A stretch of DNA of 16,321 nucleotides from an uncultured Collinsella sp. (GCA_902464965.1 CABQLI010000050.1:1-16321), one strand, 5' to 3'. Numbered from the stretch's first letter, positions 1 through 7,654 are shown. The notes: generated from the sequence alone by a model not told the origin. Program-made: numbers and translations.

Positions 1-1361
1 AGGTACCACATCCAGTCGAGAGCGTCGCGGTCGCCCACGCGCCAGGCGCGGCGGGCGATGTGGTCGCAAAAATCGAGATAATCGCGGCCAGCGTGCCAGG
101 TGCCCAAGCAGTTCATGCTGCTAAAGGTGCCGTCTTCGTTGAGCGGAACGCAGCCATGGAACAGCAGGTTGCCGTTGGCGACCTTGTACATCGAGCCATG
201 GGAATAGAGGAAATCGATATGGCGATGCAGGTGATCGGCGGTGACAAACTCGGACACGAGCTTGTCGATGATGTGCTGCTCCTGGGGCGTGAGCGTATAG
301 GGGTCCGCCGGGTCGACGGTGGGGAAGTCGTTGGTCGTGAGCGGCCACACGCTGCCGTCGGCGAGCGTGACCGTGCCGGTGTCGTGTTCGATCTTGTCGA
401 GTAACAGGCGGTTGGTCATATCGAACTCGGGGTGGCGCTGGATAATCTGGCCCTCGAGCTTAAAGAGCAGCACGTTGATGGCCTTGATCAGCGGGGTGAT
501 GGACTCGCCGGCGGTGTAGGTGGCATCGGCAAAGGCGACAAGCTCACGCAGCGAGATGCCGTAGTCGTTCTCTAGAATCTCGTAGTTGTCGTAGCGTAGG
601 TTGTTGCGCAATACCGTGGCGATGCAGGCGGGCTCACCGGCCGCAGCGCCCATCCACAGCAGGTCGTGGTTGCCCCACTGGATGTCGAGCGAATGGTAGG
701 TGAGCAGGCGGTCCATAATCTTGGCCGCGCCGCCGCCGCGGTCGAAGATGTCGCCCACCAGGTGCAGGTGGTCGACGGCCAGGCGCTTAATGAGCGAGGC
801 GAGCGACTCGATAAAGTCGTCGGCACTGGCGGTCTCCAGGATGGACTCCACGATGCGCTCGTGATAGCGCACGCGATAGTTGTTCTCGTCCGGGTGCGTG
901 TGCAACAACTCGTCGATGATGTAGGCGTAATCGCGCGGGATGGCCTTACGCACCTTGGAGCGCGTGTAGCGGCTTGAAAGCGAGCGTGCGACCATGATGA
1001 GCTGGTCAAGCATCGTCTTGTACCAGGTGGGCGAGTCTTCGCGCTGGCTGCGGACCAGCTCGATCTTCTCGCGCGGGTAGTAGATGAGCGTGCACAGCTC
1101 GCCCTTTTCGTCAAAGGAGAGCGTGTCGCCAAAGATCTCGTCGACATGTTCGCGCACGACGCCCGAGCAGTTGTTGAGGATGTGCATAAAGGCTTCGTAC
1201 TCGCCGTGCACGTCGCTCATAAAATGCTCGGTGCCCTTGGGTAGGTTGAGGATGGCCGAGAGGTTGATAATTTCGGTAAACGCGGATTGTTCGGTGGGGA
1301 ACTGTCTCGACAGCAGGCGCAGATACTTGAAGTCTTGCGGGTTGCGATCGAATGCGACCAT
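1..1361 (-). CDS. fbp: Fructose-1,6-bisphosphatase class III, partial (C-terminus outside window)
   Basis: Hydrolyses fructose-1,6-bisphosphate to fructose-6-phosphate in gluconeogenesis, in the cytoplasm; class III (Firmicutes-type) enzymes belong to the calcineurin-like metallophosphatase superfamily. The frame is open from ATG at 1361 to the window edge (453 codons). It shows the metallophosphatase motifs in order: DVHGE near residue 50, GDIFDRGGG, then GNHD followed by LLWMGAAAG. Class III enzymes are usually about 630-670 residues, so roughly the last third is missing because the window ends, not because the gene is broken. The start is chosen because GGAAGG lies 5-10 nt upstream of the ATG; the other frames here have no family motifs. 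The upstream region carries repeated TGGTAAA motifs that may be regulatory. Confidence 0.95.
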   Translation of the reverse strand, partial: MVAFDRNPQDFKYLRLLSRQFPTEQSAFTEIINLSAILNLPKGTEHFMSDVHGEYEAFMHILNNCSGVVREHVDEIFGDTLSFDEKGELCTLIYYPREKIELVRSQREDSPTWYKTMLDQLIMVARSLSSRYTRSKVRKAIPRDYAYIIDELLHTHPDENNYRVRYHERIVESILETASADDFIESLASLIKRLAVDHLHLVGDIFDRGGGAAKIMDRLLTYHSLDIQWGNHDLLWMGAAAGEPACIATVLRNNLRYDNYEILENDYGISLRELVAFADATYTAGESITPLIKAINVLLFKLEGQIIQRHPEFDMTNRLLLDKIEHDTGTVTLADGSVWPLTTNDFPTVDPADPYTLTPQEQHIIDKLVSEFVTADHLHRHIDFLYSHGSMYKVANGNLLFHGCVPLNEDGTFSSMNCLGTWHAGRDYLDFCDHIARRAWRVGDRDALDWMWY

Positions 1362-1381
1362 GAAACACCTTCCGATGGGGT

Positions 1382-1611
1382 TGGTAAAACTGATAAACAG
1401 CGTCAAACGTTTACCAGTATGCGCCGCTTTTGTTTCGATTTTGCGCCAGCGGCTGAATTGTCGGCTGAACGGTTTGGTAAATCGATTTAGTTGAGGTAGA
1501 TATGGCGGTTGAGTGGAGACGACAGAGGGTGTTTTCTCAGATATTTATGCGTAGGGTCGGTGGGGACGACGGTGGTAAAGATGTTCGCTATTTTTGGTTC
1601 GATTTGGTAAA
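1382..1611. repeat. Cluster of five TGGTAAA motifs between fbp and degV
   Basis: The 7-mer TGGTAAA occurs at 1382-1388, 1475-1481, 1573-1579 and 1605-1611, and as its complement TTTACCA at 1410-1416. Two copies extend to TTTGGTAAAT. The first part also forms an imperfect inverted repeat: CTGATAAAC at 1390-1398 against GTTTACCAG at 1409-1417, with one mismatch. The stretch lies between the divergent fbp and degV genes, which fits operator sites for an unidentified regulator. No coding sequence was recognised in 1362-1681. Confidence 0.4.
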
Positions 1612-1642
1612 TAGTGGACATATGTACCGTATGTAGGCTCAC

Positions 1643-1653
1643 TGTGCGATAAT
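1643..1653 (+). promoter_or_regulatory. Extended -10 promoter of the degV-family gene
   Basis: TGTGCGATAAT contains an extended -10 element (TGC followed by GATAAT). No good -35 box lies 17 nt upstream. A transcript would start near 1660, about 20 nt before the chosen ATG at 1682. The same 11 bases occur upstream of the MetRS-like gene on the other strand, which supports its being a promoter element. Confidence 0.5.
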
Positions 1654-1681
1654 TTGCGCAGCAATGAGTAAGGAGCCTCAT

Positions 1682-2572
1682 ATGAGTGATTTTGTCCTGA
1701 CCTGTGAATCCGCCGCCGACCGAACCCGTGAGTTCTTTGCGTCGCGCAATATCCCTGTCGTGTGTTTTCATTACGAGATCGACGATGTTGTCTATACGGA
1801 CGATCTGTATCAGTCGATTACGCCGGACAAGTTTTTTGCCCAGATTGCCGCGGGCGCCATGCCCAAGACGTCTCAGGTGAGCGTGGGTGAGTACGAGGAG
1901 TTTTGGGAGCCGTTTGTTGCCGAGGGTAAAGACGTGCTGCACCTGACGTTGTCGTCGGGTATTTCGGGCACGTATGGATCGGCCTGCGTTGCGGCGCAGA
2001 TGCTCGCGGATCGCTATCCCCAGGGCGGCAAGGTGCGCGTCATCGATTCGCTGGCGGCGTCTTCGGGCTTTGGCCTGTTGCTGGAATATGCCGCCGACGT
2101 GCGCGACAGCGGGGCTTCACTCGACGAGACGGCCGCTTGGATCGAGGAGCACAAACTCAACCTGCACCACTGGTTCTTCTCGACCGATCTGTCGAGCTAC
2201 CTACGAGGCGGTCGCATTTCGGCTGCGAGTGCGATCATCGGCACGGCGCTTAAGATTTGCCCGCTTATGACGGTCGATTGCGACGGCAAGCTGTCGCCAC
2301 GTGAGAAGATTCGCACTAAGAAGCGTGCGATTTCCGAGATGGCTAAGACCATGATGGCACACGTGCAGGACGGTGCGGATTATTCGGGTAAGTGCATCAT
2401 GTCGCACTCGGCGTGTCGCGAGGATGCCGAGGCAGTTGCGGCGCTGATTGAGGAACATGTTCCGCAGCTTAAAGGCAAGATTGAGATCAATGACATCGGT
2501 ACTCTGATTGGCTCGCATACCGGACCTGGTACGGTGGCGCTCTTCTTTATGGGCGACAAGCGCGTGGATTAA
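1682..2572 (+). CDS. DegV family protein (fatty-acid-binding, FakB-like)
   Basis: DegV/FakB proteins bind a single fatty acid in the cytoplasm; in Firmicutes FakB presents it to the kinase FakA for phosphorylation. The predicted protein is 296 residues, near the usual 280-290. It shows the family's SSGISGTY loop (residues 91-98), the STDLSSYLRGGRIS stretch (about 168-180), the following region leading to CPLM, and HTGPGTVALFF near the C-terminus. An ATG at 1664 is in frame, but the ATG at 1682 has AAGGAG 7 nt upstream and gives a typical DegV N-terminus, so it is preferred. No fakA-like gene is in the window. The ligand and any kinase partner are unknown. Confidence 0.92.
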   Translation: MSDFVLTCESAADRTREFFASRNIPVVCFHYEIDDVVYTDDLYQSITPDKFFAQIAAGAMPKTSQVSVGEYEEFWEPFVAEGKDVLHLTLSSGISGTYGSACVAAQMLADRYPQGGKVRVIDSLAASSGFGLLLEYAADVRDSGASLDETAAWIEEHKLNLHHWFFSTDLSSYLRGGRISAASAIIGTALKICPLMTVDCDGKLSPREKIRTKKRAISEMAKTMMAHVQDGADYSGKCIMSHSACREDAEAVAALIEEHVPQLKGKIEINDIGTLIGSHTGPGTVALFFMGDKRVD

Positions 2573-2629
2573 CGTTCGTGGGCTGGCTGACAGTTTTAAC
2601 CGCTGCGCCTGTCCCTCCTGACATTCGAT

Positions 2630-2674
2630 AACAGCAAGGCCCGTCCCGTTGTTCGTGGGGCGGGCCTTGCTGTT
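2630..2674. terminator. Bidirectional hairpin between convergent degV-family and TIM-barrel genes
   Basis: AACAGCAAGGCCCG (2630-2643) pairs perfectly with 2661-2674. The stem extends four more pairs, one of them G:U, to about 18 bp around a 9-nt loop. It lies between two gene ends that face each other (stops at 2572 and 2679). There is no clear T-tract on either side, so it is a likely shared terminator or 3'-end stabiliser rather than a textbook intrinsic terminator. Confidence 0.65.
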
Positions 2675-2678
2675 GCGG

Positions 2679-3770
2679 CTAGCGTTTCTTTCCGCGGAAG
2701 AAAAAGCCGTGCAGTGACGGCTTGAGGCCGCGGTTGGCGCGATGCTCCTCGACGCGCTCGTGGATCGAAGCGACGCGCTCGATGACTTCGTCGGGAATCG
2801 GCACGTCGGGATTCATGTTCTCGACCTGGCTGACTTCGGCGGCGGCGACCTGGTCGATAATGGGCACGTCGTCGCGCGAGATGACAGGTGTGGCGTCTTC
2901 CTTCATCTTGCGATAACGCTGCATCATGTCGGTCTGTAGCTGCTGGGCCGAAGGCGGCGTCCAGATGATGGCGTTGGCGCCGGCGGCGATGGTTTCACGG
3001 ATGCTCTCGGGCGTCTTGCCGCCCGGCGCGATGAGCGGCAGGTTGGGATAGTGCTCGCGCAGCTCGCGTAGGACCTGGGGCGTGTTCTTGCCGGCGGCGA
3101 TGTTGAGAATCTTGGCGCCGGCGCGCACCTTGGCGTGAGCATCATCGTCGCAGCGAACGACCGTGGCGATGACGGGGATGTCGGCGATGTTGGTGATGTG
3201 CTCTACCATCTCGGCAGTAGCGGGGGAGTTGACCACGCAGCCCGCCGCGCCCTGCATCTCGGAGACGGCTGCCATCTGCACGGAGCGCTTACCGGTCGTA
3301 GTTCCGCCGCCCACGCCTACGAAGACCGGGCACTCGGCGACGGTCAGCAGCGCTTGCGTAATGGCGGGCTGCGGCGTGAAAGGGTAGACCGCAAAGACGG
3401 CATCGGCGTTGGAGTTGCGGATAACCGCGACGTCGGTGGTGTAAATGAGCGACTTGATGCGTCGGCCGAAGAGCGTAAAGCCGCTGGCCTCCTCGATCTC
3501 GTCGGGCATGCGAAGGGCCGCCTTGCGCAAACGTCCGTCGATGGGCAGTGGCTCCATGGGGAGCAGTCCGTTGGGGGTCACGGCTACCTGGGGCTCGGTG
3601 AACTCGTCTGCGAGCTCGACCTCGGAGAAATCGACCGAGGCGACGATGTCCTCGTGAACCTCGGCGGGTACATCGATGGGAGCTTGGTCGTTTGCCGCGG
3701 CAGGTGTGTCGAAGGAGCTGGTGCCGACGAAGGCGTCGACGCGCTCGTTTAGGTCGTTGAGGGTGTCCAT
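2679..3770 (-). CDS. TIM-barrel protein of unknown function (often annotated only as hydrolase)
   Basis: The 363-residue protein has a central region (about 83-290) resembling a conserved, poorly characterised family with IMPDH/GMP-reductase-like or thiazole-synthase-like phosphate-binding barrel motifs. Visible landmarks are MPDEIEEASGFTLFGRRIKS, a glycine-rich GGGTTTGKR (154-162), a repeat unit ending ILNIAAGKNTP, APGGKTPESI (248-257) and GANAIIWTPPS. No IMPDH catalytic cysteine loop is recognised, so no reaction is assigned. About 82 acidic residues precede the core and about 73 follow it, ending in a basic FFFRGKKR. The ATG at 3770 lacks a strong ribosome-binding site; an in-frame ATG at residue 72 would give a protein starting just before the core. 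The gene converges with degV. Confidence 0.75.
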   Translation of the reverse strand: MDTLNDLNERVDAFVGTSSFDTPAAANDQAPIDVPAEVHEDIVASVDFSEVELADEFTEPQVAVTPNGLLPMEPLPIDGRLRKAALRMPDEIEEASGFTLFGRRIKSLIYTTDVAVIRNSNADAVFAVYPFTPQPAITQALLTVAECPVFVGVGGGTTTGKRSVQMAAVSEMQGAAGCVVNSPATAEMVEHITNIADIPVIATVVRCDDDAHAKVRAGAKILNIAAGKNTPQVLRELREHYPNLPLIAPGGKTPESIRETIAAGANAIIWTPPSAQQLQTDMMQRYRKMKEDATPVISRDDVPIIDQVAAAEVSQVENMNPDVPIPDEVIERVASIHERVEEHRANRGLKPSLHGFFFRGKKR

Positions 3771-3920
3771 GGAGACTCGATTCTGTGTGACGACGGCCGG
3801 CACGATGCAGCCGGAATTGCGAATGCTAAATCGTTTGACGAGTTGATTTTTCCCCGCCGCGCCATCCGTTAGACCGAAGGGCAGGCGAACGTGAAGGAGC
3901 TGTGGTGGCGGGGATCGAGG

Positions 3921-3929
3921 TGCTATCTT
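3921..3929 (+). promoter_or_regulatory. Possible extended -10 for the small membrane-protein gene
   Basis: TGC followed by TATCTT (3924-3929) matches an extended -10. It lies about 33 nt before the ATG at 3962, leaving a leader of about 25 nt that contains the ribosome-binding site. No -35 is evident. Confidence 0.35.
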
Positions 3930-3961
3930 GAAAGTCCCGTTTAAAAGAGAGGTGACGCGGT

Positions 3962-4132
3962 ATGGAATTGACAACAATGTTTGGCTCGATTGGCCTGTGT
4001 GTGGGCGCAATCGTTGTCGCCGCGGTCATCTACTTTGTGGTCACGGCCATTAAGGGCAAAAGGGCCGAACGCAAGGAGCGCACGATGCTTAAACAGCATC
4101 GCGACCAGCAGGGCAAACGCGCACGGAGATAG
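3962..4132 (+). CDS. Small single-pass membrane protein, 56 residues, unknown function
   Basis: The frame runs from ATG at 3962 to TAG at 4130-4132. The protein begins MELTTMFGSIG, has one strongly hydrophobic segment (about residues 8-30, GLCVGAIVVAAVIYFVV) and ends in a strongly basic tail (KGKRAERKER, then HRDQQGKRARR). By the positive-inside rule the tail should be cytoplasmic. AGAGAGGTG lies about 8 nt upstream of the ATG, and a candidate extended -10 is a short distance further up. That gene-like arrangement, plus a coherent membrane-plus-basic-tail design, supports a real gene despite its size. I do not recognise a family. It converges with the RNA methyltransferase gene, whose stop is 24 nt away. 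Confidence 0.7.
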   Translation: MELTTMFGSIGLCVGAIVVAAVIYFVVTAIKGKRAERKERTMLKQHRDQQGKRARR

Positions 4133-4157
4133 CTTGTTGAGTTTTGGATCCGTGCGC
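4119..4157. terminator. Hairpin spanning the ends of two convergent genes
   Basis: GCGCACGGA at 4119-4127 pairs perfectly with TCCGTGCGC at 4149-4157 around a 21-nt loop. The stem overlaps the last codons of the small membrane gene and the stop codon of the RNA methyltransferase gene. The position between convergent genes suggests a shared terminator. The long loop and lack of a T-tract make this tentative. Confidence 0.35.
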
Positions 4158-5260
4158 TAGCTGCGTTTTCGGATCAGGGCAATGTAGAAGCCCTCAAAGT
4201 CGCGGCTAGGCGGAATGGTCAGCGTACCGGGCAGGCCGTTGGCGATGGCCGAGACATGGCCGGCAGCGATGGCCTCAGTGAGGGCATCGCACTCGATATG
4301 CGGCTCCTCGCCGGCATCCTGGGCGCGACGCGCTTCGCTTTCGCTCGGCGTGCCGTCGAGGGGGATAAGCTCGCAGTCCATGTGCTTGTCGAGGGCCTCT
4401 TGCAGGGCGTCCTCGTTTTCCTGCGGCAAGATCGAACAAGTGGAATAGACGAGCGTGCCGCCCGGTTTGAGGGCACCCATGGCGCGGTCCAGAAGCGCGC
4501 GCTGCGAGCGGGCGCACTTGCAAAGCAGCTGCTCGGTGAGCCCGCGCAGACTTTTCTCGTTGCCGCTGATGACGGTGCCTGTGCCGGTGCAAGGAGCGTC
4601 GAGCAGGATGCGGTCAAAGCGGAAGAACTCGTCGAGCTCGCGTGCGTCGATGCGCATGACGGGCACGTTTTTGGCGCCCTGGCGGCCCAAGTTGGCCTCG
4701 AGCTTTTCGGCACGGGGAATGCTCATCTCGCAGGCCGTGAGGTGTGCCTGGCCCTGGGTGAGGGCGGCGATCTGCGTCGTCTTGCCGCCAGGGGCTGCGC
4801 ACATGTCCAGGATGTCCTCGCCGGCCTGAGCGCCCAGGACCAACGGCGGCATCATGGACGACAGACTCTGCAGGTAGATCTTGCCGTCGCGGTAGATGTC
4901 GAGATCCCACAGATCGGAAACCTGGGCCTCGGGCAGGATGAAGGCGTCTGGGTACCAGGTGACGGGGTTGTGAGCGATGCCGGCGGCATCGAGCGCCGCA
5001 GCGATGTCCTCGGCGGTTGCCTTGAGCGTGTTGGCGCGCAGCGTGACCGGGCGTGTGACCCCGGCGCCAAAGCCCTCGATCATGAGCTCGGCATCGGCGG
5101 GGGCATAGGCGCCGGCGACCGTGTCGACCATAAAGCGCGGCAGGTCGGCGGCGGAGTGTTGGGCGGCAAGCTGGTCGGAAAGTTCGGTAGCAGCAAACTG
5201 CCTGAGCTTGAGCTCGGCCTTGACCTGCTTTTTCTGCTTACGACGACGCGGCTTGGACAT
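4157..5260 (-). CDS. NOL1/NOP2/Sun family RNA (cytosine-5) methyltransferase, RsmF/RsmB-like
   Basis: Predicted SAM-dependent m5C methyltransferase of rRNA or tRNA. The 367-residue protein has SAM motif I DMCAAPGGKTT (152-162) and the two cysteines diagnostic of RNA m5C methyltransferases: DAPC (catalytic-region Cys224) and STCS (Cys275). It starts with a lysine/arginine-rich stretch (residues 2-19) that may bind RNA. It is shorter than E. coli RsmB or RsmF and lacks RsmB's NusB-like N-terminal domain; no C-terminal PUA-type domain is obvious, so the target nucleotide cannot be assigned. The ATG at 5260 has GGAAGGAAAG about 6 nt upstream. The MetRS-like gene lies upstream on the same strand, but the 151-nt gap is filled by the inverted-repeat element, so co-transcription is uncertain. 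Confidence 0.88.
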   Translation of the reverse strand: MSKPRRRKQKKQVKAELKLRQFAATELSDQLAAQHSAADLPRFMVDTVAGAYAPADAELMIEGFGAGVTRPVTLRANTLKATAEDIAAALDAAGIAHNPVTWYPDAFILPEAQVSDLWDLDIYRDGKIYLQSLSSMMPPLVLGAQAGEDILDMCAAPGGKTTQIAALTQGQAHLTACEMSIPRAEKLEANLGRQGAKNVPVMRIDARELDEFFRFDRILLDAPCTGTGTVISGNEKSLRGLTEQLLCKCARSQRALLDRAMGALKPGGTLVYSTCSILPQENEDALQEALDKHMDCELIPLDGTPSESEARRAQDAGEEPHIECDALTEAIAAGHVSAIANGLPGTLTIPPSRDFEGFYIALIRKRS

Positions 5261-5279
5261 CCGTCTTTCCTTCCACCGA

Positions 5280-5400
5280 AATGATTATTCTGGGACGGGG
5301 ATTAAAAAATCATTCCATGATCCCCGTCACAAAAAGACTGTACTGTGGCGCCCGGGAATGATTTTTTAATCCCCGTCCCAGAATAATCATTCCCGGGCGC
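5280..5400. repeat. Compound inverted-repeat element, locus 1
   Basis: A 37-nt arm (5280-5316), containing TTCTGGGACGGGGATTAAAA, is repeated perfectly in inverted orientation at 5355-5391, separated by 38 nt. Two smaller structures compete with that long stem. GACGGGGAT (5294-5302) pairs with ATCCCCGTC (5320-5328), a partial third copy. GCGCCCGGGAATGATT (5348-5363) pairs perfectly with 5385-5400 around a 21-nt loop. The latter hairpin begins 12 nt past the stop codon of the MetRS-like gene, where a terminator would sit. A related copy lies at 8275-8335. No coding capacity or transposase is associated. Confidence 0.9.
5348..5400 (-). terminator. Candidate 3'-end hairpin of the MetRS-like gene
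   Basis: A perfect 16-bp GC-rich stem (5348-5363 with 5385-5400) lies directly downstream of the stop codon at 5412-5414. There is no T-tract right after the stem in the gene's direction; a short T-run occurs about 13 nt later. It may terminate transcription or protect the mRNA end. The same bases can instead join the long 37-bp stem. Confidence 0.45.
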
Positions 5401-5411
5401 GTTGCGATTGC

Positions 5412-7562
5412 CTAGTACTGGCTCTCGTGCTTGCTGAAGAAGTCGAAGCGCGGGGGCAGCGGCTTTACGCGGTGCTCACCGGGCTTCTCGCCCAAGCTCT
5501 CCACAAACTCGTCCGTGGAGGCAAAGATGTTATCCCAGCTAAAGAAGGCGACCGGATCGACGTCGAAGTACTCGCAGATGAGCTCGCAGCCGGCCGGCAC
5601 AATACCGTGCATCAGGACGGTTGCCACGCGCAGCTCGGTAAAGGCGTCGACGAGGGCCTGTGTCATCGCGGCATTGGCCGGCTCGCCCTCGAGCTTGTTG
5701 GCGGCCTTGGAGGCATCGCTCCAGCGCTTGTTGGCGGCGCGCAGGTAGTCGTCGCACACGGCAAGCGCGCGGTGCGTCTCGAACTTGTACATGGCCTGCT
5801 CAAAGGCGAGGGCTGCCTGCTCGGCAGCCTCGACCACGGTGTCAGAAGCGGTGCCGGCGGGGATGCAGCCGTTGCGGTAGGGGCTCTCGTCGCCTTCCTT
5901 GACGGCGACGCCGTAGAAGCAGCTGCGGGCCAGGCGGTTGAACACGCCGGTCAGCAGCGCGCTCTCCTTAAGGGCGGGGTCGATAACGCGCTTGTCGTCG
6001 CAGGCGCGCACCTCGTTGCCGTCCTTGTCCTTGCCGGTCACGCGCGTGTCGTATGCCTTGGGGCTAAAGCTCACCGGCTTCTCGGACAGGCCGAGCGACA
6101 GCCAATGCGCGCGCATCTGCTCGCAGGTGTAGTGGTTGAGCAGGTCGTCTGCCGGCGGGGGAGGAGTCTGCGAGGACGAGCTGGCCTTTTTGCCCATGTA
6201 GAGCAGGTGGTAGCAGGCGCTGACGGTGCTCTGCGTGAGGTTCCAGCCTAGGGCCTCCCACATGGCGGTCTGCGCGATGCAGTAGAAGTAGATGTTGTCC
6301 TGACCGATAAACTGGTAGATCTGAGCGTCGTCAGAGCACCACCAGTCGCGCCAGTCGAGCGAGCTGTGCTGGTAGGTGGGCGCGGGCACCTGCGTGGAGT
6401 CGGCAGCGGGCTCGCCCATGAGGGCGGCATCCTGGGCGGCGACGCCCTCGGTCACGCCGGCGGCCTTGGCATCGCGCGCGAGCACGGTACGAGTATAGCT
6501 GATGGGCGCCCACAGGCTCTCGGGCCAGCACCAGCAGGTGACGTCGGAGACGCCATCGACCTCGGGCACCGGAACGCCCCAGTCGATGTTGCCGGTGATG
6601 CGGAAGGGCACGAGCGCCTTGCCGCTGCGGAAGCGCACGCCGCCGTTGGCGAGCACCGCATGGGCGTCGTCGCGCTCCTTCCAGCTGGGGAAGGTGACGG
6701 TAAAGCTGCTCTTGTTTCCCTCGGGCTCCAGCACGGTGTGCTCGGGCAGCTGGTCCTCGACGGCGTCGAAGGCCTCGCGGAACTTGTTCTGGATGTAGAG
6801 CTGAGCCGGCAGCAGCCACTCCTCCATGGTCTTGGAGACCACGGAACGAACCTGCGGGTTCTGGGCGAGCTTGGCGGTGTAGGTCTTCATAAAGTCGAGG
6901 TAGGCCGGCAGGTCGAAGTAGAGGTTGTCGACCGGGCGCAGCTCGGGCACCTCGCCGGTGAGCTGGCTCTTGGGCGCGATGAGCTCCTCGGGCTCAAACT
7001 GGTGGCCCAGATCGCACTCGTCGGCATAGGCCTTCTCGGACTTGCAGCCCTGGATGGGGCAGCGGCCGATCACCTGGCGGCCGTTGAGGAACGTGCCGGC
7101 CTTGGCATCGTAGAACTGCAGCGTGGAGCGCTTGGAGATGGTGCCCTGCTCGTGCAGGCGCTTGATAATTTCGGCGGTTACCTCGTTGTGAATCTGCGCA
7201 GCCGGCTCAAGGCCCGAGCCGCCGTAGATGTCGCAGCTGATGTTGTAGTTGTTGAGGGTCGCGGCCTGGCGGGAGTGATTGGACTCGACATACTCGCTAA
7301 TGGACTTGTCGTAGCCCTCGCTCTCCTTGAGCTTGCGGTAGCTCTCCATGATGGGCGAGCCATAGCAGTCGGTGCCCGAGGTGAAGATGACGTTCTCGCG
7401 GCCCAGGCGGTCGCGCAGGAAGCGGGCGAAGAAGTCGGCAGGGACAAAGACGCCGCCAACGTGGCCAAAGTGAAGGCCCTTGTTGCCGTAGGGCTCGCCG
7501 GCGGTAACGATGGCGCGGCGAGGCCAGCTGGGACGGTCGTTCATGGAGTATTTGGATGCCAT
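5412..7562 (-). CDS. metG: Divergent methionyl-tRNA synthetase-like class I tRNA ligase
   Basis: Class I aminoacyl-tRNA synthetase most like MetRS, which charges tRNA-Met in the cytoplasm. The 716-residue protein has the HIGH-type motif HFGH (31-34) and a zinc-knuckle-like set C168-x4-C173-x9-C183-x3-H187 where MetRS usually has CxxC pairs. It also has GNIDWGVPVP (about 324-333) and FIGQDNIYFYC (418-428), matching the MetRS catalytic core. The KMSKS position reads GKKASSSS (457-464), so the second lysine is replaced by serine. A long alpha-helical C-terminal region follows. No C-terminal EMAP/Trbp-type tRNA-binding domain is obvious. The ATG at 7562 has AAGGAG 4 nt upstream; the frame extends upstream but without motifs. 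Whether this is the cell's only MetRS cannot be told here. Confidence 0.8.
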   Translation of the reverse strand: MASKYSMNDRPSWPRRAIVTAGEPYGNKGLHFGHVGGVFVPADFFARFLRDRLGRENVIFTSGTDCYGSPIMESYRKLKESEGYDKSISEYVESNHSRQAATLNNYNISCDIYGGSGLEPAAQIHNEVTAEIIKRLHEQGTISKRSTLQFYDAKAGTFLNGRQVIGRCPIQGCKSEKAYADECDLGHQFEPEELIAPKSQLTGEVPELRPVDNLYFDLPAYLDFMKTYTAKLAQNPQVRSVVSKTMEEWLLPAQLYIQNKFREAFDAVEDQLPEHTVLEPEGNKSSFTVTFPSWKERDDAHAVLANGGVRFRSGKALVPFRITGNIDWGVPVPEVDGVSDVTCWCWPESLWAPISYTRTVLARDAKAAGVTEGVAAQDAALMGEPAADSTQVPAPTYQHSSLDWRDWWCSDDAQIYQFIGQDNIYFYCIAQTAMWEALGWNLTQSTVSACYHLLYMGKKASSSSQTPPPPADDLLNHYTCEQMRAHWLSLGLSEKPVSFSPKAYDTRVTGKDKDGNEVRACDDKRVIDPALKESALLTGVFNRLARSCFYGVAVKEGDESPYRNGCIPAGTASDTVVEAAEQAALAFEQAMYKFETHRALAVCDDYLRAANKRWSDASKAANKLEGEPANAAMTQALVDAFTELRVATVLMHGIVPAGCELICEYFDVDPVAFFSWDNIFASTDEFVESLGEKPGEHRVKPLPPRFDFFSKHESQY

Positions 7563-7643
7563 GGGACTCCTTCGCATATGTTGAGGGCGCGGCCGGGCGC
7601 GGGGCTCGGCGGCGCGGTGGTCAATTCGTGCATATCGTTCGAC

Positions 7644-7654
7644 ATTATCGCACA
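7644..7654 (-). promoter_or_regulatory. Extended -10 promoter of the MetRS-like gene
   Basis: On the minus strand the sequence reads TGTGCGATAAT, identical over 11 bases to the degV-family promoter element. Transcription would begin near 7637, giving a leader of about 75 nt. No convincing -35 is visible. Confidence 0.5.

Noticed and set aside
4256..5284. 342-residue frame on the + strand opposite the RNA methyltransferase gene
   Set aside because: It lies antisense to a gene with clear catalytic motifs; long antisense frames are expected in GC-rich coding DNA, and it has no recognisable domain.
5280..5391. Insertion sequence or transposon ends
   Set aside because: The 37-bp arms enclose only 38 nt, with no transposase and no target-site duplication seen.
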